A stretch of DNA of 54,703 bases, taken from positions 1 to 54,703 of the forward strand of contig CANQPL010000017.1 in assembly GCA_947625735.1 (NCBI GenBank). The letters run 5' to 3'. The notes under the pieces were generated by a model. The model ran no database searches. It saw nothing but the letters and a program-made list of their open reading frames with translations, and was not told the origin of the DNA. Of this stretch, positions 36,514 to 44,874 are shown piece after piece; within the stretch, counting starts at the first letter, position 1; each line of letters opens with the position of its first letter. The DNA comes from an uncultured Clostridia bacterium. GTDB taxonomy: Bacteria; Bacillota; Clostridia; Oscillospirales; Ruminococcaceae. Made by a program: the position numbers and the translations under genes.

Positions 36514-37564
36514 TTTTATTACAGAAAAAGTCAATTCATGGGATTACCTCAGAAGCTGCGGTCTGCCCGTTTTCATCTACGGCATGGGAGACGGTGCGAA
36601 CAAGATACTGCGTGTCTTTGAGGAAAAAGGGATCGCCTGTGCAGGTTTTTTTGCCAGCGATGAATTTGTAAGAGGTCACTCCTTTAAAGGGCATCTTGTT
36701 CATAAGCTTAGTGAGATAGAAGCGGCAGTGAAGGAATTTGTCATTGTCCTTGCTTTCGGAGCGGGATATGACAGCCTTTACAACAGGATCATGGACATCT
36801 CACAGAGGCATATCCTCATTGCCCCCGATGTTCCCGTTGTTGGAGATGGACTTTTTACCTATGAATACTGCCTTGCAAACAGCGACAAGCTCCGGCGGGT
36901 ATATGATATGCTGGCAGACGACCTTTCACGCCGCACCTTTGCGGACGTTATCAATTTCAGAATAAGCGGCAAGCCCTGTTATCTTCACCGCTGTACTGTT
37001 CCAAGATCAGATATATTTAACGGCATAATAAGCCTTGACGAAAATGAAGAATATATCGACATGGGCGCATACAACGGCGATACTGTGCGGGAATTTGTTA
37101 ACATTACGGGCGGAAAATACAAAAGAATATTTGCCTTAGAGCCTGACAGCCGCAATTATAAAAAGCTGACTGCAAATACGGCGGATATCCCCCGTCTGCA
37201 CACCTTCAATGCAGCCGCATGGGATACGGACGGCGAGGGGGAATTTTCTGACCGCTCGGGAAGAAATGCCCGTTTGTCCAATGAGGGACAGCGGATAAAA
37301 AGAATCCCTCTGCTAAGAGGAGACAGTCTGACGGAAAATGCCACCATTATAAAAATGGACGTGGAAGGTGCGGAAATGCAGGCAATAAAGGGCTGCGCCT
37401 CGTCCCTTAAAAACGGCGCAAAGCTGATATGTGCTTTGTACCACCGCAATGAAGATATTTTTGAGATCCCACTTGCAGTACACGAAATGAACCCCAACCT
37501 TAAGCTGTATATACGGCATCTTCTCTATATTCCCGCATGGGAAACAAACCTTTACGCTGTCTGA
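36506..37564 (+). CDS. FkbM family methyltransferase-like protein
   Basis: 352 residues. The N-terminal ~150 residues look like a nucleotide/substrate-binding alpha-beta domain (FIYGMGDGANKILRVFEEKG). About 210-340 is a Rossmann methyltransferase of the FkbM type: EEYIDMGAYNGDTVREF (SAM site), IFALEPDSRNYKKL, and IIKMDVEGAEMQAIKG. Such proteins often modify sugars, but the target here is unknown. The start at ATG 36506 is chosen for overlap with the PH gene and position after GAGGA. Confidence 0.82.
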   Translation: MLDFITEKVNSWDYLRSCGLPVFIYGMGDGANKILRVFEEKGIACAGFFASDEFVRGHSFKGHLVHKLSEIEAAVKEFVIVLAFGAGYDSLYNRIMDISQRHILIAPDVPVVGDGLFTYEYCLANSDKLRRVYDMLADDLSRRTFADVINFRISGKPCYLHRCTVPRSDIFNGIISLDENEEYIDMGAYNGDTVREFVNITGGKYKRIFALEPDSRNYKKLTANTADIPRLHTFNAAAWDTDGEGEFSDRSGRNARLSNEGQRIKRIPLLRGDSLTENATIIKMDVEGAEMQAIKGCASSLKNGAKLICALYHRNEDIFEIPLAVHEMNPNLKLYIRHLLYIPAWETNLYAV

Positions 37565-37597
37565 AAGACGTTCCCCTATTTTAATCAGGAGAGAAAA

Positions 37598-38830
37598 ATG
37601 GAAAATAATATCCGCGATATCTTTAAAAATACTGTGGGAGATACCGTCACTCTTACTCCCGGTGAATATGAAGGTCCTCTTGTTATCGACAGGCCATGCA
37701 CTCTTGACGGGAAAGGCTCTGCTCTGTGGGCTGAAAAGGGAGCGGTGCTTACCGTGGCTTCCGAGGAAGTTACAATTAAGGATCTGCGCATTGAAGTCAC
37801 AGGGAATGAAAAGGGCGGCTCTGAGGGCTGCGCTCTTAAATCGGAGGATCCCCATGTGAACCTTGTTAATGTGGAGGTAAAGGGCAGCGTTATCGGCGTA
37901 GAAAACGAGCCTGAAAACATCAATATACCGTCAGTCATGGGTCTGGGCGAATTTCCTCCCGATGAGGAAAATACATATGCAATGGATATCGAGCTGCCAT
38001 GCAGCGCACGGCTTATTTGTAAAACAGGCGGTGTTACGGTCTCACCCGAACACCTGAATGCGGGGAAAAATGTCCTTTGCATTTCCACGGGGCGTATGGC
38101 GGACAACGTTATCCTCTACGGCGTATGCCTTTTGGAAACAAAGGTAATCAGGCGTATCTATATTCTTGGGAAAACCGTAAAGGGCTCTTTGGTACATCGG
38201 GATATGCCTGTGACCGAAATGGCAGATACGGACAGCTCCTCGGTCACCAATGCTCCGGACGTAAAAGCTCCCACAGCGGAGATCTCCCCTGTCTGCCGTG
38301 AAGAGTCAACGGGAGAAAAAGTAAGAAAAGGACAGCGTGCAGCAGTAAGCGGCACACTTTACATAACATATACTCAGAGCGGCTCGGATATTTTTACGGA
38401 AACAGACTGCTATGCCTTTCTTCTCGGGCGTGACGGGAAAGTATCGGGAGATGAGGATCTGGTTTTTTTCGGAGCTGCTCTGCACCCCTCGGAAGGTGTC
38501 GGACTTCTCCCTGATGATAACAGGGAAAAGGGCGTTTTTGTAAAGGTAGACCGCATACCCGAAAAAACAGACAGAATAGTCCTGTACTTCGGAATCTACG
38601 GAGACGATCCCAATGCCGTTTTTTCCTCTGCCTGCAATGCGGCGATATGCGTTTGTAATGCCGAAAAGGAGCTTTTCAGACTGGAGCTTCGGGATATGAC
38701 AGACGTTAAGACGCTTGCGGCGGCAGAAATTTACCGCTACAAGGGACAGTGGCGGATAAATTTCATAGGCTCATGTGTAAGACAAACCATTGCAGAGATT
38801 TGCCGCAGTTTCGGCGTTGATGTGGAGTAG
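37598..38830 (+). CDS. Beta-helix / TerD fusion protein
   Basis: 410 residues, no signal peptide. About 1-200 has NosD/pectate-lyase-like repeating strands (TVTLTPGEYEGPLVIDRPC, LTVASEEVTIKDLRIEV). About 240-410 is a TerD-like calcium-binding stress domain: DCYAFLLGRDGKVSGDEDLV, VKVDRIPEKTDRIVLYFGIYG, FRLELRDMTDVKTLAAAEIYR, WRINFIGSC. TerD proteins belong to tellurite/phage/stress systems; no other ter gene is in the window. With the EAL protein at 4376, this is the second cytoplasmic beta-helix fusion here. Confidence 0.8.
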   Translation: MENNIRDIFKNTVGDTVTLTPGEYEGPLVIDRPCTLDGKGSALWAEKGAVLTVASEEVTIKDLRIEVTGNEKGGSEGCALKSEDPHVNLVNVEVKGSVIGVENEPENINIPSVMGLGEFPPDEENTYAMDIELPCSARLICKTGGVTVSPEHLNAGKNVLCISTGRMADNVILYGVCLLETKVIRRIYILGKTVKGSLVHRDMPVTEMADTDSSSVTNAPDVKAPTAEISPVCREESTGEKVRKGQRAAVSGTLYITYTQSGSDIFTETDCYAFLLGRDGKVSGDEDLVFFGAALHPSEGVGLLPDDNREKGVFVKVDRIPEKTDRIVLYFGIYGDDPNAVFSSACNAAICVCNAEKELFRLELRDMTDVKTLAAAEIYRYKGQWRINFIGSCVRQTIAEICRSFGVDVE

Positions 38831-38839
38831 CAAAACATT

Positions 38840-38891
38840 ATCCCCCGCATATGATAATAAGGATCATATGCGGGGGATCTCTTTTTTTCTG
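38840..38891 (+). terminator. Terminator after the TerD fusion gene
   Basis: ATCCCCCGCATATGAT (38840-38855) pairs perfectly with ATCATATGCGGGGGAT (38863-38878), followed by CTCTTTTTTTC. It ends the 34.2-38.8 kb unit. Confidence 0.92.
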
Positions 38892-38976
38892 CACATTACA
38901 TATTATTATAGTATCTGCGGCGTTTTTCTAAGCTTACCGTCCCCATATGATATGAAAGAGCATAGGGGGTATTTTT

Positions 38977-39117
38977 ATGAGCTTTATTTTAAGATTTGCG
39001 GCATTATTTTCCTTTACGGCAGCCCTTACCTCGATCCCTGAGGATAAATGGAGGAAATATAACAAACGTCTTACCGTGCTGTATTTTATCGTGACAGCAG
39101 TGATTTTTTTACTTTGA
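38977..39117 (+). CDS. Small membrane protein, 46 residues
   Basis: ATG 38977 has AGGGGG about 7 bases upstream. The product starts MSFILRFAALFSFTAALTS and ends LYFIVTAVIFLL. Two hydrophobic segments (about 2-18 and 34-46) flank a charged loop (PEDKWRKYNKR), so a hairpin membrane protein is predicted. Complete ORF with TGA 20 bases before the convergent S1 gene's stop. Unknown function; not a shadow of another frame, since no gene lies opposite. Confidence 0.45.
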   Translation: MSFILRFAALFSFTAALTSIPEDKWRKYNKRLTVLYFIVTAVIFLL

Positions 39118-39136
39118 TTTTTAGTTATTCCGGTAA

Positions 39137-40093
39137 TCAACGGTCATTGCCCGTAAATGTATCCGGACCGCCGAAAACAGTTTCGCTTATCCTGTCAGAG
39201 CAGGCGGGCGAGTATCTCCACTCGTCAATATGAGTAATATCCTCCCCGATAAAGTATTTCATGGGAACAGGAGCGCCTCCGCTTTCAAATACCTCAAGCA
39301 CTGAGAGCTTGACTTTCATCTTTTCGGGAATAAGAGCCTTTATGTAAACGCTTGTGCGCATTCCCGCCCTTACTCCCGCTTTAGGCTCGGCAAGACCCGC
39401 AAGATTGGGCGAAAGCTCCACAAAAATGCCATAATCCTCCACCGAACGTATCATTCCCGAAACAGTTTCGCCGCAGGAAAAGAGAGAAGCATTTTCCTCC
39501 CAAGTACCGAGAAGCTCCTTATGGGTAAGCCAGATACGGCTGCCGGCTACTCCCTTTACCACCGCACGAATGGATTGACCCGGGAAAAATCTGTCGGAGG
39601 GGTGAGCGATCCTTGACACGGATATGGCATTTATGGGGATAAGTGACGGAATGCCGCAGCCGATATCCACAAATGCGCCGAACTGTTCAAGATGAGTTAC
39701 CCTTGCAGGGATAATGTCGCCCGGTACAAGAGATGTAATGTAGCGGTCAATACATTCCTGCTGCACTGCTCTTCGGGAAAGAGTGATCCGGGGGCTGCCG
39801 TCTGCGGCGGAAACAGACATGACCCTGAATGCAACGGGCTTATTTACCTTTGTGATAAGTGCAATATCTCTTGTAGTGCCGTCCTCGATTCCCACCGCTC
39901 CCTCTGTGCGGGGTATCACGGCTCTTCCGCAGGGAAGATCCACGATCAGATTGTGATTGCTGTCGCATACCGAGGCGCGCGCTTCAAGCACCGTTCCCTG
40001 CCGCATTGCCTCCTCCAGCCTTGAAAGGCTGCTTATCGCTGCTGTATTTTCGGGAAGCTCGATAAGCGCACCCTCGGGATAATATTTATTCAT
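39137..40093 (-). CDS. S1 RNA-binding domain protein
   Basis: 318 residues with three S1-type segments: about 28-105, 120-190 (GDIIPARVTHLEQFGAFVDIGCGIPSLIPI, the clearest) and 205-265 (ETVSGMIRSVEDYGIFVELSPNLAGL). The arrangement resembles a short ribosomal protein S1-like (RpsA/YpfD type) protein. It ends in a unique ~55-residue tail (ITHIDEWRYSP). AAAGGATG precedes the start. Likely RNA or ribosome binding; exact target unknown. A TATAAT is visible about 45 bases upstream but the -35 is poor. Confidence 0.8.
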   Translation of the reverse strand: MNKYYPEGALIELPENTAAISSLSRLEEAMRQGTVLEARASVCDSNHNLIVDLPCGRAVIPRTEGAVGIEDGTTRDIALITKVNKPVAFRVMSVSAADGSPRITLSRRAVQQECIDRYITSLVPGDIIPARVTHLEQFGAFVDIGCGIPSLIPINAISVSRIAHPSDRFFPGQSIRAVVKGVAGSRIWLTHKELLGTWEENASLFSCGETVSGMIRSVEDYGIFVELSPNLAGLAEPKAGVRAGMRTSVYIKALIPEKMKVKLSVLEVFESGGAPVPMKYFIGEDITHIDEWRYSPACSDRISETVFGGPDTFTGNDR

Positions 40094-40263
40094 TTTGTGA
40101 TCATCCTTTCTAAATTCACGATTGCTATATTATATCTATGCGGCAAAAGGATAATTAATGCAGACTTGCGCCATTGCTTGGAAACAGGTTTGTATAAATG
40201 CCGCAGACTTTAATATAAGCGGCAAAATACGGTTATTTTTACCAAAAATATTACCCTCTCTTG

Positions 40264-40293
40264 TTGACTTTTTCGCTTATTATGTGGTATAAT
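40264..40293 (+). promoter_or_regulatory. Promoter reading into the repeat cluster (possible rnf promoter)
   Basis: TTGACT (40264-40269), 18-base spacer, TATAAT (40288-40293). No better promoter is visible between here and rnfC, so the rnf transcript may carry a ~560-nt leader made of repeats. Confidence 0.55.
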
Positions 40294-40300
40294 TATGTAT

Positions 40301-40609
40301 AGCGGGCGGCGGGGTGACTCCGCAGGCAGGTCGTTAGTAAACTCAGCGTGAAAATTTCAATAGTGACCCGGTACCTTTCGTTTAGTGTTGTAACCGCTGC
40401 CGAAGCGTTGGGCGGGCGGGGTGACCCCGCAGGCAGGTCGTTAGTAAATTCAGCATGAAAATTTCAATAGTGACCCGGTACCTTTCGTTTAGTGTTGTAA
40501 CCACTGCCGAAGCGTTGGGCGGGCGGGGTGACCCCGCAGGTAGGTCGTTAGTAAATTCAGCATGAAAATTTCAATAGTGACCCGGTACCTTTCGTTTCGT
40601 GATTGGTTA
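40301..40609 (+). repeat. Tandem repeat, ~107-bp unit, about 2.9 copies
   Basis: The shared TCGTTAG occurs at 40331, 40438 and 40545, so the period is 107 bp. Units hold the palindrome GCGGGGTGACCCCGC (first unit ACTCCGC), then GGTCGTTAGTAAA, AATTTCAATAGTGACCCGG and TACCTTTCGTTT. This is the same family as 1-258, on the opposite strand. No ORF of note. Confidence 0.9.
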
Positions 40610-40644
40610 CCGCAAAATCATAAGTTTAAAAATTAGAGAATAAT

Positions 40645-40811
40645 GTGCTGATCAGAAGATATGCACATCTGTCCTCTGCGGGTGGAACCCGCTGCCACCT
40701 CGTTGGTGTTTTTCGAGTGAACATTATGATAGTAACTCGGTAACTTTTATTTGCTGTGAATTTAAATCATAAGTCAGAAGATACCGTGCTGATCAGAAGA
40801 TATGCACATCT
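40645..40811 (+). repeat. Diverged family copy between two 26-bp direct repeats
   Basis: A 26-bp sequence starting GTGCTGATCAGAAG occurs identically at 40645-40670 and 40786-40811. Between them, 40676-40757 is a diverged copy of the palindromic repeat: GCGGGTGGAACCCGC (40678-40692), CCTCGTTGG, an AT-rich middle, then CTCGGTAACTTTTATTTG. After 40811 the sequence repeats TCCTCTA-like words up to 40840. The arrangement looks like an inserted unit with duplicated flank. Confidence 0.7.
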
Positions 40812-40856
40812 ATCCTCTATCTTCTAACCTCTATCCTCTAAAAGGACTGAAAATAT

Positions 40857-42140
40857 ATGAAAGTGATCGGCGGGATAAGACTCCCACACAAAAAAGCGGC
40901 GGCAGAAGTGCCAACAAGTGAAATACCCCTCCCCAAAAGGCTTACAGTCCCCATGCTCATGTCCATGGGAAAGCCCTGCACGCCTGCGGTGAAAAAGGGC
41001 GACAGGGTAACGGTGGGAATGAGGATAGGCGATCCCGTGCAGGAGGGCCTTTGCGTACCTGTTCACTCCCCCGCCTCGGGTACTGCGGAGGATATCACCG
41101 ACTTCCGTCTTGCGGACGGAAACACCTGCAAAGCCGTTGTTATCCGTACTGACGGCTTGCAGGAAACATTTCACGGCATAAGACCGCCTGTCATACAAAA
41201 CAGAGAGGACTTTATCCGTGCAGTGCGTGAAAGCGGCTGCACAGGTCTGGGAGGTGCGGGCTTTCCCACATATGCAAAGCTCTCATTTGACAGCAAAAAA
41301 ACTCCCGTTGATACTCTTATCATCAACGGAGCGGAATGTGAACCGTATATTGTTTCCGATTACAGGGAATTTATGGAAAACGGCAGCGATATTCTTTTCG
41401 GTATCCGAACGGTCATGGACAAGCTGGAGATCGGAAGATGTATCATCGGGATAGAGGATAATAAGCCCGCTGCAATTTCCCTTATGAAAAAGATCATCGG
41501 CAGCGATAAAAGTATTGCCGTTAAAGCACTCCCCTCACGTTATCCGCAGGGCGCTGAAAAGGTGCTGATACTTTCTCTGACGGGGCGGATAGTAAAAGAG
41601 GGGGAACTGCCCGCACACTGCGGAGTTATTGTGATGAATGCTTCCACTGTGGGCTTCCTCGGTCGTTATTTTAAGAACGGTATGCCCCTTGTACAAAGAA
41701 GAATAACCCTTGACGGAAACTGCGTAAATAATCCGGGGAATTTTTTTGTTCCTTTGGGTACCTGTGTTTCTGATCTTATGGGACTTTGCGGAGCGGAGGG
41801 GTATGAGGAGGCGTTCTACGGCGGTCCTATGATGGGCGTTTCCCTTTACGATATCCGTCAGCCTGTCACGAAGCTGAACAACGGCATTACCTTTTTCAAA
41901 AAAATACATTCTGTGCAAACCACCGCCTGTATCCGCTGCGGCAGGTGCGTAAGAGCCTGCCCCGTAAAGCTCATGCCCCTTGACCTTGAATCCGCCTATG
42001 ACAAAAAGGATACTAAAGAGCTTAAAAGGCTGAAAGCGGGACTTTGCATAAACTGCGGCTGCTGCACTTATGTCTGCCCTGCAGGACGTCGGCTTGCGGA
42101 AAAAAATCAGCTTGCAAAACAAATGCTTGCAAAGCTGTAA
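40857..42140 (+). CDS. rnfC: Rnf complex subunit C
   Basis: 427 residues. The peripheral, NADH/ferredoxin-side subunit of the Rnf ion-translocating ferredoxin:NAD oxidoreductase. Seen: the N-terminal barrel-sandwich (PLPKRLTVPMLMSMGKP), a Rossmann-type region (ESGCTGLGGAGFPTYAKL, NGAECEPYIVSDYR), the SLBB-like domain, and two C-terminal [4Fe-4S] motifs (CIRCGRCVRACP, CINCGCCTYVCP). First gene of rnfCDGEAB, in the order typical of clostridia. AAAGGA lies upstream of the ATG. Confidence 0.95.
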   Translation: MKVIGGIRLPHKKAAAEVPTSEIPLPKRLTVPMLMSMGKPCTPAVKKGDRVTVGMRIGDPVQEGLCVPVHSPASGTAEDITDFRLADGNTCKAVVIRTDGLQETFHGIRPPVIQNREDFIRAVRESGCTGLGGAGFPTYAKLSFDSKKTPVDTLIINGAECEPYIVSDYREFMENGSDILFGIRTVMDKLEIGRCIIGIEDNKPAAISLMKKIIGSDKSIAVKALPSRYPQGAEKVLILSLTGRIVKEGELPAHCGVIVMNASTVGFLGRYFKNGMPLVQRRITLDGNCVNNPGNFFVPLGTCVSDLMGLCGAEGYEEAFYGGPMMGVSLYDIRQPVTKLNNGITFFKKIHSVQTTACIRCGRCVRACPVKLMPLDLESAYDKKDTKELKRLKAGLCINCGCCTYVCPAGRRLAEKNQLAKQMLAKL

Positions 42141-42159
42141 CAGAAAAGGACGATATATT

Positions 42160-43074
42160 ATGAATGTATCCCCCTCTCCCCATATGCACGATAACATCAG
42201 CACGTCAAAAATAATGCTGCAAGTGATCATTGCCCTTATGCCCGCCTGTATTGCGGGAGGAATAATTTTCGGTCCTACAGCCGTATTTGATCTGGCGTTG
42301 TGTGTGGCATCCTGCGTATTATGCGAATATATCTGCCGCCGCCTTATGAAAAAAAGCAACACTGTAAGCGATCTTTCCGCTGTGGTGACGGGTCTGCTGT
42401 TAGGAGCGAATCTGCCTGTGGGAATAGACCCCCTCTGCTGTGTGATCGGCTCTGTAGCTGCAATTGCAGTTGCAAAACAGCTTTTTGGCGGGATAGGACA
42501 GAATTTTGCTAATCCTGCTATCTTCGGACGTATCGTGCTTACAGTTTCCTTTGCTTCGCAGATGACTACATGGCGGGAGCCGTTCTATTACAAAAAAGGC
42601 GTTGACGCAGTGACCGCTGCCACTCCTCTTATAACAAAAAATGCGGCATACTCCGATCTTTTTCTCGGAACTACGGGAGGGTGCATAGGTGAAACCTGTG
42701 CGGCAGCTCTTATCCTCGGAGGTGTTTATCTTGCCGCTGTAAAAATCATCACTCTTCACGCCCCCGCAGCATTTATCGGCACTACTGCACTTCTTACCCT
42801 CCTTGCAGGCGGAGATCCTGTTTATGCAGTCCTGTCGGGGGGACTTCTCCTCGGTGCATTTTTTATGGCTACGGACTATTCGACCGCTCCCATTACGGGA
42901 AAGGGCAAGCTGCTTTTCGGGGCAGGCTGCGGACTTATTACCTTTGCAATAAGGCAATGGGGCAGTTATCCGGAGGGCGTCAGCTTTTCCATTCTCTTTA
43001 TGAATCTGCTCACGCCCTATATTGACAGGCTCTGCGTTTTAAAGCCCATAGGCGCAAAGGAGGAACGGCAATGA
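42160..43074 (+). CDS. rnfD: Rnf complex subunit D
   Basis: 304 residues, multi-spanning (about nine segments), with covalent FMN expected at the Thr of AVTAATPL, which fits the flavinylation motif S/T-G-A-T as a variant. Start MNVSPSPHMHDNISTSKIM is the usual RnfD beginning (SPH). ATG 42160 follows AAAAGGA. A longer frame starting inside rnfC is ignored. It overlaps rnfG by 4 bases. Confidence 0.94.
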   Translation: MNVSPSPHMHDNISTSKIMLQVIIALMPACIAGGIIFGPTAVFDLALCVASCVLCEYICRRLMKKSNTVSDLSAVVTGLLLGANLPVGIDPLCCVIGSVAAIAVAKQLFGGIGQNFANPAIFGRIVLTVSFASQMTTWREPFYYKKGVDAVTAATPLITKNAAYSDLFLGTTGGCIGETCAAALILGGVYLAAVKIITLHAPAAFIGTTALLTLLAGGDPVYAVLSGGLLLGAFFMATDYSTAPITGKGKLLFGAGCGLITFAIRQWGSYPEGVSFSILFMNLLTPYIDRLCVLKPIGAKEERQ

Positions 43075-43619
43075 GGATAAAAGAAATTATCATGCCTCCG
43101 ATTGTGCTTATGCTTGTATGCTCCGTTACCTGTGCGCTGCTTACAGCCGCATATGAGATCACCTATGTTGATACCACAGGCGTTATCACAGAAAAACTAT
43201 CAGCGGGACTTGCGGAGCTTTACGGCAGTGCAGAGGGCTTTGGTATCGTCATGACTGAGGGAGAAGCCTTCTCAGCCGATTCCATAATCTCCGACGGAAA
43301 CGGAAATATCGCCGTAGAGGTAACGGCGGACGGCTACAGCAAGGACGGTCTGCATCTGCTTATCGGCTTTGACGTGAACGGAAGGGTATGCGGTATCAGC
43401 ACTCTTGATATGCGGGATACTCCCGGGATAGGCTCACGTGCCGCAGATGAAAGCTACTACCGTAACTTTTACGGTATGTCCCCCGACAGTGACCCGTTGG
43501 CAGTGGATTCCGTAACGGGCGCTACCTATTCGTCAAGAGGCGTAAAACAGGCGGTGGAAACGGCACGGAATGCATACAGAGAGTTTACTGCACAGAAAGA
43601 AGATGATCTTCATGAATGA
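43071..43619 (+). CDS. rnfG: Rnf complex subunit G
   Basis: 182 residues. One N-terminal membrane segment (IVLMLVCSVTCALLTAAYEI) and an extracellular FMN-binding domain; the flavinylated Thr is in DSVTGATYSSRGV near residue 158 (motif SGAT/TGAT). It overlaps rnfD and rnfE by 4 and 8 bases. Confidence 0.95.
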   Translation: MRIKEIIMPPIVLMLVCSVTCALLTAAYEITYVDTTGVITEKLSAGLAELYGSAEGFGIVMTEGEAFSADSIISDGNGNIAVEVTADGYSKDGLHLLIGFDVNGRVCGISTLDMRDTPGIGSRAADESYYRNFYGMSPDSDPLAVDSVTGATYSSRGVKQAVETARNAYREFTAQKEDDLHE

Positions 43620-44274
43620 AAAAGGAATGTTAAATGAATTTACAAAGGGTCTTTTAAAGGAAAATCCCACACTTGTATCTCTTCTCGGTATGTGTCCCAC
43701 TCTTGCGGTGACGACTATGGCAGCAAACGGCATAGGAATGGGAATCGCCGCCACGCTTGTGCTTGTCTGCTCTAATGCTGTGATATCCTGTCTGAAAAAG
43801 GTTATCCCCGACTCGGTAAGACTGCCCTGCTTTATCGTTATCATTGCAGGCTTTGTAACGCTTACGGAGCTTATCATGAAAGGATTTTTCCCTGAGCTTT
43901 ACGACAGGCTGGGGATCTATCTGCCCCTTATAACAGTAAACTGTATCATTCTCGGACGTGCGGAGAGCTTTGCCTCAAAAAACGATCTTCTCCCCTCCAT
44001 ACTTGACGGATTAGGCATGGGAGCGGGCTTTACCGCTGCACTTTTTCTGACAGGCTCGGTAAGAGAGATACTCGGCATGGGCAGCTGGATGGGGATAGAT
44101 CTGCATATTTCATCTCCCATGACAGTTTTTGTCCTGCCTGCGGGAGGATTTTTCGCTCTGGGCTGCATTATTGCCGCCGTGAACAGGCTGAGCGGAAGGT
44201 CATCAGAGGACAAAAACGGGTGCGAAAAATGTCCGTGCATTGACAGCTGTAAGGAAAGGATACAAGACATATGA
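43612..44274 (+). CDS. rnfE: Rnf complex subunit E
   Basis: 221 residues, about six membrane segments, RnfA/E family (NPTLVSLLGMCPTLAVTT, GIYLPLITVNCIILGRAE, LGMGAGFTAALFLTG). Conserved Cys in these segments coordinate an intramembrane iron-sulfur site with RnfA. A C-terminal Cys-rich tail (CEKCPCIDSC) is unusual but seen in some clostridial forms. The start at 43612 overlaps the rnfG stop; ATG 43627 is an alternative. Confidence 0.93.
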   Translation: MNEKGMLNEFTKGLLKENPTLVSLLGMCPTLAVTTMAANGIGMGIAATLVLVCSNAVISCLKKVIPDSVRLPCFIVIIAGFVTLTELIMKGFFPELYDRLGIYLPLITVNCIILGRAESFASKNDLLPSILDGLGMGAGFTAALFLTGSVREILGMGSWMGIDLHISSPMTVFVLPAGGFFALGCIIAAVNRLSGRSSEDKNGCEKCPCIDSCKERIQDI

Positions 44275-44873
44275 AGGAGCTTATGCTGATTCTGTTCAGC
44301 GCAATGATAACAGATAATTTTGTACTTTCAAAATTCATGGGCATATGTCCCTTTCTTGGTGTTTCAAAAAAAGCCGACAGCTCACTGGGAATGGGAACGG
44401 CAGTTACGATTGTAATGATCCTTGCACAGCTTTGCACATATCCTGTATACAAATTTTTTCTGCTGCCCTTTGACCTTGTTTATCTGCGGACGGTTGTGTT
44501 TATCCTTATAATTGCGCTGTTTGTGCAGATCCTTGAAATGGCTGTAAAAAAGCTGTTTCCTCCGCTCTACAGGGCGCTGGGGGTTTATCTGCCCCTTATC
44601 ACCACAAACTGCGCCGTGCTGGGTGTGACTATCTTAAATGCAGATAATGAGTATACATTCATAGAATCAATAACAGGTGCTCTGGGAGCGGGGCTGGGGT
44701 TCACTGCGGCAATGCTTATTTTCAGCGGGGTACGCTCACGGACAGAAAATGCGGATATCCCCGCCGCCTTTAAGGGCGCACCCTCAACGCTTATTGCCGC
44801 TTCTGTGGTATCACTGGCATTTATGGGCTTTTCGGGCATAGCAGAGGGAATTTTCGGAGGCTTTGGAGGATAA
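44271..44873 (+). CDS. rnfA: Rnf complex subunit A
   Basis: 200 residues, six membrane segments. DNFVLSKFMGICPFLGVSK and GVYLPLITTNCAVLGVT are the family signatures, inverted-topology partner of RnfE. It overlaps rnfE by 4 bases (ATGA). Full length. Confidence 0.95.
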   Translation: MKELMLILFSAMITDNFVLSKFMGICPFLGVSKKADSSLGMGTAVTIVMILAQLCTYPVYKFFLLPFDLVYLRTVVFILIIALFVQILEMAVKKLFPPLYRALGVYLPLITTNCAVLGVTILNADNEYTFIESITGALGAGLGFTAAMLIFSGVRSRTENADIPAAFKGAPSTLIAASVVSLAFMGFSGIAEGIFGGFGG

Positions 44874-44874
44874 T

